NCBI RefSeq assembly: GCF_910591885.1
Contig: NC_063279.1
Coordinates: 2,108,001 to 2,172,000 of the forward strand
DNA: 64,000 bases
Direction: 5' to 3'
DNA from: Bombus terrestris
Lineage: Eukaryota > Arthropoda > Insecta > Hymenoptera > Apidae
A model generated the notes under the pieces. The model worked only from the letters and a program-made list of their open reading frames with translations. It was not told the DNA's origin and ran no database searches. Made by a program: the position numbers and the translations under genes. Numbering within the stretch: position 1 is the stretch's first letter; every line of letters starts with the position of its first letter. Shown in pieces: positions 1 to 12,075 of the stretch.

Positions 1-834
1 TCGATCACTTTTTCATTACCGCTGGTATTGTTGCGCTTGTCGCAAATGTTTCCACGTCTTTCGGTACGTTGTTTCTTTTTGATGTCGCATATGGTACAGT
101 TCTACGTGCATTTAAAAATATGCAGTGGTAGTTCTGTATGTAATTAACTATAGGAAAGTTTTCTTCTCCATTATCTTTTCTAGGCTATTTAATATCCTGT
201 GTCAGCAGCAACTTATCGATGGCGCTATCTATCGGACCACCTGTGATAATACCGTTTCTGCTGTTTGGTGGATTTTTCCTAAATACAGCGTAAGGACGAA
301 CGTTCCATTAAATCTAACAAGTATTATACGATCTAATAAATATTATTTAATGTTGCATACACGCACACATACATACATATATGTATTATGCACATGTCGA
401 TTTTACATCTTATTCACACAGGTCCGTTCCATCCTATTTTAAATGGTTCTCTTATTTATCTTGGTTTCGTTACGGTAACGAAGCTCTTCTTATTAATCAA
501 TGGTCGCAAGTAGAGTTTATAGAGTGCACAAGAAGCAACGCGACTTGCCCTAAATCTGGTCAAATGGTTTTGCAAACGTTCAATTTTAAGCAGGTGCTCG
601 TCATTTGTTATATTATACTTCACTTCGTATGCTTGTCGTTTCGTATTTATATCTTCCTTTATACTTGTTCCTATATTCATGCTTGCTATACGGATATTCG
701 TTGCTCATTGTTTTCGATTTTAGGAGCATTTCTGGACTGACATCGCCTGCCTGTTCGCCTTAATCGTTGCATTTCGTTTTTTGGCATTTCTGGCTTTACT
801 GTCAAAGACCTGGACCAATTCCAAACAAAGATAG
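1..834 (+). CDS. w: white, ABCG half-transporter (3' part only)
   Basis: Last four coding exons of an ABC transporter of the ABCG/White family, cut by the left edge: 1-63, 184-289, 422-593 and 724-834, ending in TAG. All introns are GT-AG and the phases agree. The translation gives the last membrane segments (GIVALVANVSTSFG, then SIGPPVIIPFLLFGGFF), the extracellular stretch FRYGNEALLINQW with the Cys-containing ECTRSNATCP, and a last hydrophobic helix ending in SKQR. The RYGNE-LLINQW and TCP-SG-VLxTxNF pattern is that of White rather than Scarlet or Brown. White pairs with Scarlet or Brown in pigment-granule membranes to carry ommochrome or pteridine precursors. The nucleotide-binding domain lies outside the window, so its integrity cannot be judged. 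Confidence 0.9.
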
Positions 835-2505
835 GAATTTTTTTATGATCGCTGCCAATCGTTGCTATGATATCAAGAACCTCGCACAAACAAAGTGCCG
901 TTTTCGTCGGATAACGCTTCTTCGTAATGTTATTTATTCTATACGTTTATGTAAGACGAATGATTAATTTTAACATTTATTAATTATCTATATCATCGTA
1001 TCAGAATGATCCAAGTTATTTTATGTAATTTAATCGGATAATATCAAACGCAAATTACGTGTATATTTCTATTGTATATTATACGTATATTTATATTATA
1101 TGTATATGCATGTATATTGCCTGTGTGTAAAAATCTGGCATTTTTTCATTTATTTCTAAAAGATACACTAAACCAGCGCTACTCTGTACTACTATTTTAC
1201 AGCGAATAAAAGGTTTTGGAAAAAACACGCATTGCCTTCTTTACGACTACGTATTAGTCTCTATAATCTTCGTTTCCTTCCAGCCATACGCATTTACCGC
1301 AAAGAAACGGAGAAAATATTAAAAACGAAGGACGAAAGAAAGTAGCGATATAACCGTGAGATTATTCCGTCGATGTTTCCTGTTAACTTTTGCGGGTGAC
1401 AAACGGTAGACGGTAAAAAACAAGTACACCATAGTTGACCATCCTTCCAGGTTGAGACTCTGATATCGGTTAACAAACCGGTTGTTATTTACACCGTCCG
1501 GCCGTGTATACGTAAGAAAGAAATAGCAAAGAAACATAGTACATACGGATATATCTGTTCGATAATACACGTTAGAACAATCTTATACCGAAAGGTATAT
1601 TTTGCTTTAAATCTTGAAATTTCACAGACAAGCATATTCCGCGATACTTTCAATTCTATCGAACTCAAAGCTATCGGAGCTCCGCGGTAACAAATTTCTG
1701 CACGATATCGTGAGTTAATTTTTCTTTGACTTTTAACTTCTTGCAACGTCTCGCCAAACGTTTCGATTTTTCTAATTACCGACGAATATCGCGATAAAAC
1801 GTCATAAAAAGACGTACTTGATTATTGCAAAGATCGAACGATACTCTTCTCATAGTGATCGTGTGTAGGAAATACTATCAGAGAGGGCACCGTGGACGAG
1901 GAATTCTTACGGCTTCTACGAGACGCGTATAAGGTTTCCATCTTCGATTACTGTAATACGTCTAATCTGGTTTCGACCCTCCTTAATCACCTTCTATTTT
2001 ATATTTCCTTACAACTGGTACAAGTTACAATTTAGTAGTGGGTAACCATTTAGTAGTTGTCTCGGCAATTACATGGTATATTTTTTGTTTATTTGTACCT
2101 GAAAAAAAGCATAACTAATAGAAATGACTTCCCTTCAGTGATTGCTCGTTCTTACTAAGCGATTAAGATGAATATCGTAAGATTCACAGTGAGAACCTCC
2201 GGTATTTTCATTATATATTAATGAAATAATTATCAAACAATAAGAATAATAAAGAAACCATGCAGATTATGCATATGTATACGTACGTTCCAAGGTTTTA
2301 TTCAGCCGAAAGAACAGCGAAAAGCAGAACAGGTACGGGTCGAGTGGGAAGGCAAGAGCTATCGCGTAGCTGTGGGTTCAGTAACAATCTTATTTGTGGA
2401 GTAACTCGGTTCAATCGGCTGTCCGGTTGGTGGGTCGTTGGTGTTTTCACTGAAACGGTGTAATCGGTAGAAGATAATTAAGATCAAGATTTCTGATCGA
2501 TCACG
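835..2505. other. intergenic region between white and scarlet
   Basis: About 1.7 kb separating two genes on the same strand. An AATAAA at 1205-1210, 371 bases after the white stop, is a plausible polyadenylation signal. The remainder is AT-rich with no convincing coding exon. It should hold the 3' UTR of white and the promoter and possibly a non-coding first exon of scarlet; no specific promoter element could be fixed by eye. Confidence 0.6.
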
Positions 2506-5500
2506 ATGTATGTTCTAAAAGAAAATCAGTGGTTTTCCAAAACTCAAGCTCACCTTACTGAAGAAGAGACAGTTTGTTTGCGAGGTGTGACGCTTACCTG
2601 GAGAGACCTTTCCGTATACGCAATGGATCGCGGACGAAAAAATATGTGCAAGCAATTAATCAATAATGGTGTGTAATCGTGGCTCTTATCGAACTTATTT
2701 GTCGTAAAATATAAATATCGATCCGATCGAACAGCTATAATCGACGATATTTCCCGATTTCAGTGAAGGGTGCGGCCAAACCTGGCGATCTAACAGCGAT
2801 AATTGGCGCAAGGTAGTATTCTATTAAACAATTTGTAACAAATATCATCGAAATATAAATTATACGTATGACGCGTAAATTTCTATTCTTTCCTCCTTCT
2901 ATTTTCCTTTCTTTCTTTTCCAGCCAGTTATCAGCTTATCGTCTCCGAAATTGTCTCTGAATCGTTTTTGAAAAACCCAGTATTGTTTCTGACGATTTGC
3001 AATGACTTTCATCGGAAATTTTTTTCCTCCTTCTATTTTCCTTTCTTTCTTTTCCAGCCAGTTATCAGCTTATCGTCTCCGAAATTGTCTCTGAATCGTC
3101 TTTGAAAAACCCAGTATTGTTTCCGACGATTTTTAATGACTTTCATCGGAAATGTATATTCTTTAGTTATCGTGGTACACTTTGAGTATCACTTTGAATC
3201 GATAGAATGGATCAAAGTGTTTCTTTTCTCGACGATTTTAACAAAGAGTTAAATAAATCAACATTTCTTTCCCTGTCGCGTGTTAACGATTTTCCTCATC
3301 CTCGTAATTTTCGATAATCAAGCTTCAACATCTTAAATACTTTTCGTACTTGTTTCAAACTTTTGTTTCAATTCAGCGGCGCTGGCAAAAGTTCATTGAT
3401 GGCAGCGCTGGCTTTTCGCACCGGACGTAAGTCCTTCCTTTTTCCTCTTTTTCCTCGATATCGATACGATATTTTACCTTAGTTTCCGATTCTTCGCAGC
3501 CGAACTTTTGATCCACGGTGATATACGAGCAAATGGAACGCCCGTCGATTCTTCTTACATGATGCATAACAGTGGTTATATGCATCAAGAGGATATATTT
3601 GTCGCAACGATGACGGTGATCGAACATCTTTGGTTTATGGTAGGTATACGATCCAGTGCGCGTTTTTCGCCCATTTACCCGTGATTCTCTATCGTTTTTC
3701 GATCTTTGATTCAGGCTCGAATGAAACTCGATGGACGTGTACGAGTATCAGACATTCGAAGAAAAATTGACAGTTTATTGAGAGACGTTGGTTTGACCAG
3801 CAGGCGCGATGTACGAATTGGTAGCGACACCGACGACAAAGTATTATCTGGCGGTGAAAAAAAGAGGTTGTCCTTTGCCACGGAAGTATGATACAATCAT
3901 CCCCTTTGTATAATATTTTATCTTCTTGCCTAGCTTTCGGACTTCCTTCGTTATTAGTTGTTCTTCGAACGTTCACTCGTTTTGCACACTTTCCGCTGCT
4001 TTTTCTCTTTTCCTTTGTGTCGTGGTCGATTATCGTCATTTCAGATTTTCACAGATTTTATTTAGTTGTTGACAGATCCGAAGATATTGTTCCTGGACGA
4101 ACCAACGACCGGGCAAGATTCGCATTCGGCAAATTGTTTGATATCTCAACTGAAATCGTTCGCAGCTAAAGGACGAACAGTGTTGTGCACCATTCATCAG
4201 CCGAGTTCCACTATATTCAGTTGGTTCGATCGAATAATATTAATTGCCGAGGGTCGAGTTGCGTTTGCAGGTGGAATCGACCAGGCAGTGGAATTTTTTG
4301 CAAGGTACGTTTCTCTAACGTAAAGCGATATTTTTCCATTAAACTGATTGATTTTTCAGCCAGGGATACGAGTGTCCGCGAAAATACAATCCAGCAGACT
4401 TCCTAATAGCGATTGTGGCTACAGGCTCGAAGAACGAGAATGGTGAAGAAATAGCTGACGAGATATGCGATGTTTTCTCAACTAGTAAAGCATACAACGA
4501 AATCGATCGTATATTAGAAAAGCAGATGCGGTCGACGCATTCTCTGGATGTAAGCGATCGCCTTTTTCCTTGCCTTTTAGTCCGTGTAATACAATAAGAC
4601 ACGAAGTAACAACGTCTTTGTATTATTACTTCAGTCTAGATCGCAATTACTTTCTGACGACAAATTTATTACGTGAGTATTCGAGAAAATTTCAAGTATC
4701 TACCGATCGCTGTTTAACGTCGTTGTTTGTACACCTATGTCTGTATATTCTGACTATTTAATACAGAAGAAAAGAAGCACGATATTGTTCACGGCTTTAC
4801 TGGTTGATTTATCGACACTTTCTGCAAGTTTTGAGAGATCCATCGGTACAAATTATTCGAATACTTCAGAAAGTGGTAAGTGATTTTACAGGTGAAAACC
4901 ATAGCGAAATATTTGAAAGGATAAAGGAGAATTTAGTACCGAATAGCACAGCGTATACAGTCATAATGAGTTGATAATTAAAGCTAAGATAACAAATTGA
5001 ACAGAGTGTGGCAACAATCGCCGGTTTGTGCTTCGTGGGTGCTGTAAATTTTGATCAGCTTGGAATTCAAGCTACGCAAGGTGTCATTTTCATCTTGGTG
5101 TCTGAGAACGCATTTTTTCCAATGTACGCTACATTAGCCCTGATACCGCAGGAGCTGCCGCTTCTTCGAAGAGAGTACCGAGCTGGCATGTATCCGGTTT
5201 ATCTGTACTACGCTGCGCGTATACTTTCCTTGGCAAGTAAAGAATCATTAGCAATTCCCTCGCACAGTCTTATACTAAAGGGAAATTAATTAAAAACTAA
5301 ACGCATGAATTCCAGATACCCGGTTTAATAATAGAGCCGCTATTATTCGCAACGATCATATATTGGTTAGCCGGATTGCGAGATAACGTGGAAACTTTTG
5401 GGTTCACGTTACTTGTGCTCCTACTTACTATAAACGTATCGACTGCGTGCGGTAAAGCAATTTATCTATACGATAAAACTAAAAGTTGGACATTTTAAAA

Positions 5501-6231
5501 GAGAATCTAAGGGGAGAATTAAGCGGTATTAACGGAAACTTGTTTCAGGATGTTTCTTTTCAACGGCATTTGAGAGCGTACCGTTAGCGATGGCTTATTT
5601 AATACCGTTCGACTATATCCTTATGATTACTATGGGTCCTTTTCTCAAACTAGGGTACTTTTAATTACGGCTTATATTCTAGCTCTAGGTGGTAAGAAAA
5701 GATAGCGAGGAAAAAGGAAGAACGCCTTCCTGCGTGCATGCGAGCGACGTGCATGTGCTTGCGTGCAAAAATGAATTAATTGGAATTATGTCGGTTAACT
5801 TACTAACTTATTTCAGATCGTTACCGTTATACATTCAATGGATTAAATACATTTCTTGGTTGCTACACTCCAGCGAAGCACTTTCCATTCTACAATGGAA
5901 CGGTGTGCATAATATATGTAAGTTTCACTTTGTTAATTTATATAGAGGATAATATATACGTAATAGCGCGTCAATACATATGGATATGATCAGTATTATG
6001 CTGTAAAATGTATGTCAGATGGTAACATTGAACCGTTCCTTTTCTAAATCCACAGCTTGTGAAACAACTGATCCTGAATTACCTTGCATCACCGAAGGCA
6101 TCGATGTGCTACATCGTTACGACTTTGATGAAACTAATTTTTGGATGGACATGCTGTCAATGGTCGTTATTTATCTCGTTTTTCACATCCTTGCCTGCGT
6201 GTGTCTATGGAATCGTTGCAGATGCAAATGA
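2506..6231 (+). CDS. st: scarlet, ABCG half-transporter (complete)
   Basis: Fourteen coding exons: 2506-2668, 2764-2812, 3377-3426, 3500-3639, 3715-3885, 4066-4304, 4360-4549, 4635-4672, 4767-4875, 5005-5232, 5316-5451, 5549-5654, 5817-5917, 6056-6231, giving 631 residues, a usual size for an ABCG half-transporter. Walker A (GASGAGKSS, about residues 69-77), signature LSGGEKKR (about 178-185), Walker B ILFLDEP (Asp about 202) and the H-loop TIHQPSS are intact, followed by the six-helix membrane domain. CGCFFSTAFESVPLAMAYL and the end (EALS-LQW-GVHNI, then LPC-TEGIDVLHRYDFDE) match Drosophila Scarlet specifically. Scarlet and White together import tryptophan-derived ommochrome precursors into pigment granules. 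The start is the first ATG of the open exon; an upstream non-coding exon is possible. One intron has a GC donor. Confidence 0.94.
2889..3153. repeat. two-copy tandem duplication inside scarlet intron 2
   Basis: A unit of about 131 bases is present twice, at 2889-3019 and 3023-3153 (offset 134), differing at only a few positions. Each copy starts with a pyrimidine-rich run followed by TTTTCCAG, which looks like a splice acceptor, so each copy carries a decoy 3' splice site upstream of the real one before exon 3 (3377). The near identity implies a recent duplication. Confidence 0.9.
5233..5315 (+). other. GC-AG intron of scarlet
   Basis: The intron between exons 10 and 11 begins GCAAGT and ends CCAG (83 bases). 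Only this border joins the conserved frame ARILSL to IPGLIIEP as in the family; the nearby GT four bases later would shift the frame and lose IPGLIIEP. GC-AG introns are a known minor class of U2 introns. Confidence 0.8.
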
Positions 6232-6315
6232 GAAAGTACTATACCATGATATCGACTACCATGCTGGCTTGTTTGTATTCGTTTAAAATATATTCGTGTA
6301 TTAAATAATAGTAAG

Positions 6316-6321
6316 AATAAA
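6316..6321 (+). other. polyadenylation signal of scarlet
   Basis: AATAAA placed 85 bases after the scarlet stop codon, in an AT-rich 3' flank. Position and hexamer fit; no cleavage data are available. Confidence 0.6.
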
Positions 6322-7070
6322 ATATGATTTTAAAATTCAAAGTGGAGAAACACCGCTGTCGAAAGAAATTGCATACTATTTCAGTATACATATGTATAAT
6401 TATGCGTTTGTAAAGGTTTGAGGATTATGTTCCATGTTTCTATATTCATGTATCTATCGCATAATTCATCTCAAGTTACATACATCTCAAGTAATACGTA
6501 TACACCGGTACTGTGACACTACTATTTAATATTCATTTGTAAGAGGAATAAATAAAGAATAACAGGTGGGAAAAGGAATCGAGAAGAAGAAAAGAAAAAA
6601 GAATGCTACGAAAGGATATGGAAGGTTTGAGTAGCGAAGGGAGAAGGTGAAAAGAGGAAAAGGTAGCGTGACAGGGTGGAAAAATGGACGTAAATAAATA
6701 AAGAAGCTTAAAAGAGAGTAAGAAAAGGGAGATAAATCTGAGGGTAAAAAGAAAAAGCGGATAGCTATGCTTCAAATGTAAAAGCAAATTTTGCGAATAT
6801 AAAGAGTGAGAAAATGGGAGAAGAATAAAGGAAAAAATGAGACAAATGTGCGAATCCTAGTGCTTTTAATCATTTAGTCTATAGACATATCTGAGCTGAC
6901 ATTAGACTAATACGTTTGATAGCGCTATTTCTAAAAAAAAACTAGAAGAAAATAAGGGAGTATACATAAAGTAAAACGAAATGAATAATATTGCTTACTA
7001 TAATATTATGAATGTACTTCTAACGTGTATCGAGGAAAATAAGATAAATGATAACTTTGGACCTAGCCAC
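6322..7070. other. gap between convergent scarlet and MSH4
   Basis: No gene seen. From about 6535 to 6840 the plus strand is strongly purine-rich, with runs of GA, GAA and GAAAAG interrupted by few pyrimidines. It should contain the MSH4 3' UTR on the minus strand. Confidence 0.5.
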
Positions 7071-10000
7071 TTAAGTTCCGTTAATCGTCAATTGACTTGA
7101 ATTTGTAAGAACTGAGATGCAAGAAGCATCGGGTAGTTCGAAATCATCATCCGAGAGACAGCATTCGAACAATTGCGATGTTGATTTTTCGATCATTGAC
7201 ATCGATACTGATGATAACTCGTTCGATGGCATAAACGATGGAGATGGAATAGCTTTATCGATAATAGGACCTGTAGAAGCACAGGCTTCCAGAAACTGTT
7301 TATGAAATTTTACATAATCCGACGATAACGAAATTTTGTCAGATTTGTTCGAAATATTTTCAGTTGGCACTACATAAGAAGATGTAGGATCGATCGAATT
7401 GAACGAGTGATTCGATGACATGTAACACTGGTTATGTTTTATGCTGGACGAATCATTCTCAAAATTAAGAGTTTCACTTTGTATCTGACTTGCCTTCATT
7501 GAGATATCGGTATTAGATAAGACAAGAGGAATCTCTTTCGACCTGGTATTTGTACAAATTGCACTTTCATAGGTATCGTGTCGTTCCGTTTCGTTACAAT
7601 TTTTTCCAGAATATATGATATTTGTTCTGTTGGATACGATATCGTCTACGTATTCATTTTCATTGCTTTTCTGCGTGTCGATATCCTTTTTATTGCTTTT
7701 CTGTGTGTCGATATCCTTTTCATTGCTTCTCTGTGTGTTGACATCATTTTCATTTGTCGTTTTCTTCTCTTCTTGTACAGTGTCTTCGCAATCTTGATGT
7801 TTCCAAAGATTTACGAAGCGTCGGATAAGCGAGATCACTTGCTCCTGATGAAACTTTTCAGTCTCTAAAAGCTCGTACAACCTAACTAGAATGCTATAAC
7901 ATGTTTTTCCCCATACATTCGATTTCGCCGTGACTTGATCCGTAACCTACCAGAAATAATCATACGTTTGCACAATAGGAACAATAGTAATAGAGAGGAG
8001 AGGGAGAGAGAAAGTAATAGTAATAGGAATAATACGATAGGAATTAACAGACGATAAATACCACTCGTTCAGAACCATATCTTCGTGCCTTTTCCGTAAC
8101 TGCCTTTGGCAAACCAGATAATTCAGCTAAAAAGATGCCATAATCGTCAGAATATGCCGCCAAACCGGATTTTAGTCGATGAGTATACGTTAATCGATGG
8201 GAGCAATTATCAGTTTCCGGTCCTCGAACGTTTGTCGTTTCAAAATGTAGACTGAAATATGATAATTTAAGATGCTATTTTATGAAATAGTAGAAGAAAG
8301 ATAATTACATATTTCTAGAGTAGGTAAGTAAAATATGAGAAAGAGAGACAGAGAGAGATTTATCGACACTAAATCTACATGGAAAAGAATCATACTTTGT
8401 CACATTATAGTATAGATCTGCTAATTTCGTTAGATAAGAAAAATGAGTTGCAGCAAAAATAAAAGCAGTTGTATTCAGAAGTTTTTCGCATATGGCCCAA
8501 GCGATTGAAGCGCCTTCTTCGATAGCAGTACCCTTACACAACTCGTCCAAAATGATGAGCGATCTTGCCGTAACACAACGTAAAATATACTGAGCTTCTT
8601 TCATCTTCATGATAAAAAATTGATAGTTTAGTGCAATTAGAAAAAATATATACAAGCATTTGACATTGAAGTAGTACTATTTACTTCGAGAGCAAACGTG
8701 GAAGCGTTGCACTCGATATCATCGCGGATGGCTATCTTACAGAATATAAGGTCTGTAATGCGAAACATCGCTTTCTTGGCTGGTACAAAACAACCAATTT
8801 GTGCCATTATATGCAACAAAACAATTTGTTTAAGATAAGTCGACTTGCCACTCATATTAGGTCCAGAAATTATATATAGATTCCGAGGTATCGATGCATT
8901 CTGTAACACGAAAGGGAATAAGAAAAGTAATCATAAGGTAGACATTTCTAGTACTCGGTACATGTGTATGTATATCGAAGTAAAAGATATTACAACATCG
9001 TTAGGTATGGGACCATCCAGACTAAAAACATCCATTATTGGATGTCTTGATTCAACTAATTCCAATTTGGATCCAAACAGTGGTCTCGTATATGTCTGAA
9101 GAGAACTGACTTGAGCAAGGGACGTTATCAGGTCCAGCTCTGCGACATCTGCATTCAATTGGAACATACTGCCAATGTATTCTCGAATATTTTGTAGCAA
9201 GTTACCGAGAAGTCTGTTTATGGAAAAATAATGCATTTCATTACGCATATACAACGCATTGAAAATTCATCGCAGATTAACTAGTGTAAAAATTCTTTTT
9301 CGATCGTTCGATACCTACACGTTACTCATTAAGTGCAATTCCTCGCATGCAATTGTACATTGTTGACTCAATGTTACAAGCGCATTGGTAGTCATCGTAT
9401 ACGTTCGTTTATTCTTCCGTACCTAAGTGTTACATCATCATCCGATTATATTCTCATTATATTATATGTTATCGTTCAAAACTGCTTGAAAATATATATT
9501 TACCTCTATGAATTCGGATGGTGGATTAAAGTTTTCAGTATTTAAACTTCGCGGCAATATCGCTTGAATATGATAGCCCAGAGAAGCGTTACAGCTTAGA
9601 GACAAAGTTAATTTATGTTTGGATGCCAAATTTTCCACCATAGCTACCGGAAGAAAAGGAACACGAATGGGTCATTTTACGTATAAAGGTCTCTTACTTT
9701 TTTTCTTTTTTTTTTTAGGACGCGAACATAATCTTATTTACTAACTTTTCATATCATCGATTAATTCGCAATAGGTTTGTCGAGCAACATCCAACAGATC
9801 GCTAATTCCTGCTTTGATAGCAAAGCAACGTTGCATATTCGAAGATGTGTATCCGGTTACCGATCTCGCATCTGGATGTATGGTTTCGACAATCTTTTCT
9901 CGCATTAACCGAAATTGGTCTCTTTCCAGTTTCTAAAGGGTAATAACAAAATAGAGAGGATAACAAGGATACGCGTACGTACGACGATAAGACACGGTGG

Positions 10001-12075
10001 GAAATTTGCACGAACCTTTTGAATTCTGCGCAAGAGGTCACTCTCACCAGCTAATAATATCTTCCCAAGTTCGGGTATAACGTCTAATAAATTTTTCAAT
10101 AACAAAACGTAATTTAAATTGTGTTCTGCATTTTGCACGCTGTTTTCGTGCATAACTGGCATCGTCGATAAAGCCAGAAGTCTATCAGCGCCATAAAGTC
10201 GTCGTATGATGGGCTACAAGTTTCAAAATGAAAAAATAAACTGAAGCTGAATAACAGGACGATATGATAAAATCGAATATCAGAAAGAAATGATAAAATT
10301 TGAACCTGGATTAACGCACGTAACGAAGAGTTGGATACCAGCTCGGTAACGGCGGCTTGTCGTTCTAGAATCACGCGTTCTTCGCAAGGAGGTTGAAGTA
10401 TGTTCGAGCGTAAAAGTTTCCTACCCATTGGCGTTAAACAACGATCCAAGCTACCTAATAAACTGATATTTCGTCGGCCACATTGCGACTGGACTAACTC
10501 TAAGCTTTGTGCGCTTTCCAAATCTACGAGTATGGAGTCAATAATATTTTCTATTATATCTTCAACAACTAGTTCTTTCTATCGATACAATCACCATTAC
10601 CTATCATAGTAGCGTTCGGTGATCCTTGAAATTCGATCTTCATCGATTTTGGAGTGTAAATAATACGTTGAGTGTATTCGACGTATTTCACTAATGCTGC
10701 AGCCGCGGCTAATGCGTAATATCTGTAATCATGCATCAATGTATATTCGACTTTGAAAACATTAAGACCACGTATCAAATTTATATTGTCGTTATTACGC
10801 TTTTTTATTATACATTATTAGATGCGTAAAAAAGAATGGAAGATGATACATGTACGTATATTATGCATAATCACATTATTATCGACTGAAAGTAACGTTT
10901 ACTTTTGTTTAACGAATAATTCCACCGACGAGTATTCAGGGTTGCAAAGTGATTTGATTCGTTCCAGTCCGACTGTGTCATTAAAGTGCACACGAGATAT
11001 TGCCGTTAGCTCTACTTCAGGAAATTTTTCCATTATCGAATTGTAAAGGGCACTTTTTCCCGTGGTACGTTCGCATATCGTGTCTGGCATCAAAACCTAC
11101 AATGTTCAAACCGCGATCATCGTTGGATCGCCCCTCGAACAGAGTCGATTACACATAGTATTTCATTCAAAGAATCAATTCAATTAGTTTTAGCTCTGAA
11201 ACTTTTTTAAATCTGATACGGTGATAGATGGAAATATGTATGTATTCAAAAGCACTTACTTCCATCGGATCGAATATATACAATTTGCTTAACGCGTTAA
11301 TATAAGTCTGGGCATCGCTGATCTGACAAAGAATCAAATGTGGACATCGGATATTCAACGCGGCCATCCCCACTTCCGATCTCGCATCACCTCGGCCGGT
11401 TGTTATGGCTGCTCGATCGAATCAAATTATACTTAGTTAATTATTTCTGTGTATAATTATCCGAAAAGCGAATAAAGAGAAAAAGAAGCGAAAGAAGAAC
11501 TAACCGAGAATTGTACCACCAGAAGCAGACTCGAGCAAGCTCGAACTAGGACCCGTGGTGGTTTTTGTTGCAGATCTAATTGTAACAATGGCCGAACATA
11601 GCATTATCGATAAGGAACAGCGTATGTGATCATTTGATCACGAACCGTTCAAACCGTTTCATTCGAGGCTTACCTGGAAACGCAATAACGCGATGTACTG
11701 GTTAATAAAGAAGACGACACTGCAGCATTACGAAGTTTCGGACTTTTGGAATAGCAGTTCGAAGTGGTAGCTGTTGATTTCCAATTGATTTTCCTTCGCT
11801 TTGTTTTCATGTCAAATTTCCTATCTGCGAGGATATACGTACATATCGGAAAGAAAAATGGAAGAAAAATGAAAAAGAGGAAAGGATTGATAAAAAAATT
11901 GTGCGAAAATATGATTGGTTATATCGGAGAGGAAGTTTCTCTCTAGTTATACGTATTCGGAACAAAATCGTTACGTACGACTTTTCGTTAACGGGTGATT
12001 GAATTCTTGTAAGAATCGTGCTTCGTGTTGTCTTCTTGGTGCATTTAAAGCTGTTTCAGTTCGTATTACGTTCAT
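7071..12075 (-). CDS. MSH4: MSH4, meiotic MutS homologue
   Basis: Sixteen exons on the minus strand: 12075-11979, 11824-11674, 11575-11505, 11408-11260, 11096-10903, 10722-10601, 10559 (or 10550)-10306, 10213-10016, 9932-9746, 9643-9504, 9422-9319, 9213-8994, 8900-8685, 8604-8396, 8251-8062, 7946-7071; about 1125 residues. Conserved blocks run in MSH4 order: GRGDARSEVGMA, YYALAAAAALVKYVE, SNILQPP, the lever and clamp helices, Walker A GPNMSGKST (about 642-650), Walker B DE at 721-722, and ATHF. No MutS domain I mismatch-recognition region is seen, as usual for MSH4. With MSH5 it stabilises meiotic recombination intermediates. The first exon is inferred from a GTACGT donor, an acceptor and matching phase; otherwise translation could begin at the ATG at 11810. 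Oddities: DELCKGT replaces the usual DELGRGT, and the last exon adds about 250 low-complexity residues. Confidence 0.92.
7661..7750 (-). repeat. three 30-base coding repeats in the MSH4 tail
   Basis: Three adjacent 30-base units (7661-7690, 7691-7720, 7721-7750) inside the last MSH4 exon encode ten-residue repeats of the type SNEKDIDTQK. The first two units are almost identical and the third has diverged slightly. The repeats keep the reading frame and are acidic and hydrophilic. Confidence 0.9.

Noticed and set aside
2260..2463. 67-residue ORF just upstream of scarlet
   Set aside because: Different frame from scarlet with a stop before its ATG and no recognised content; probably 5' UTR or promoter.
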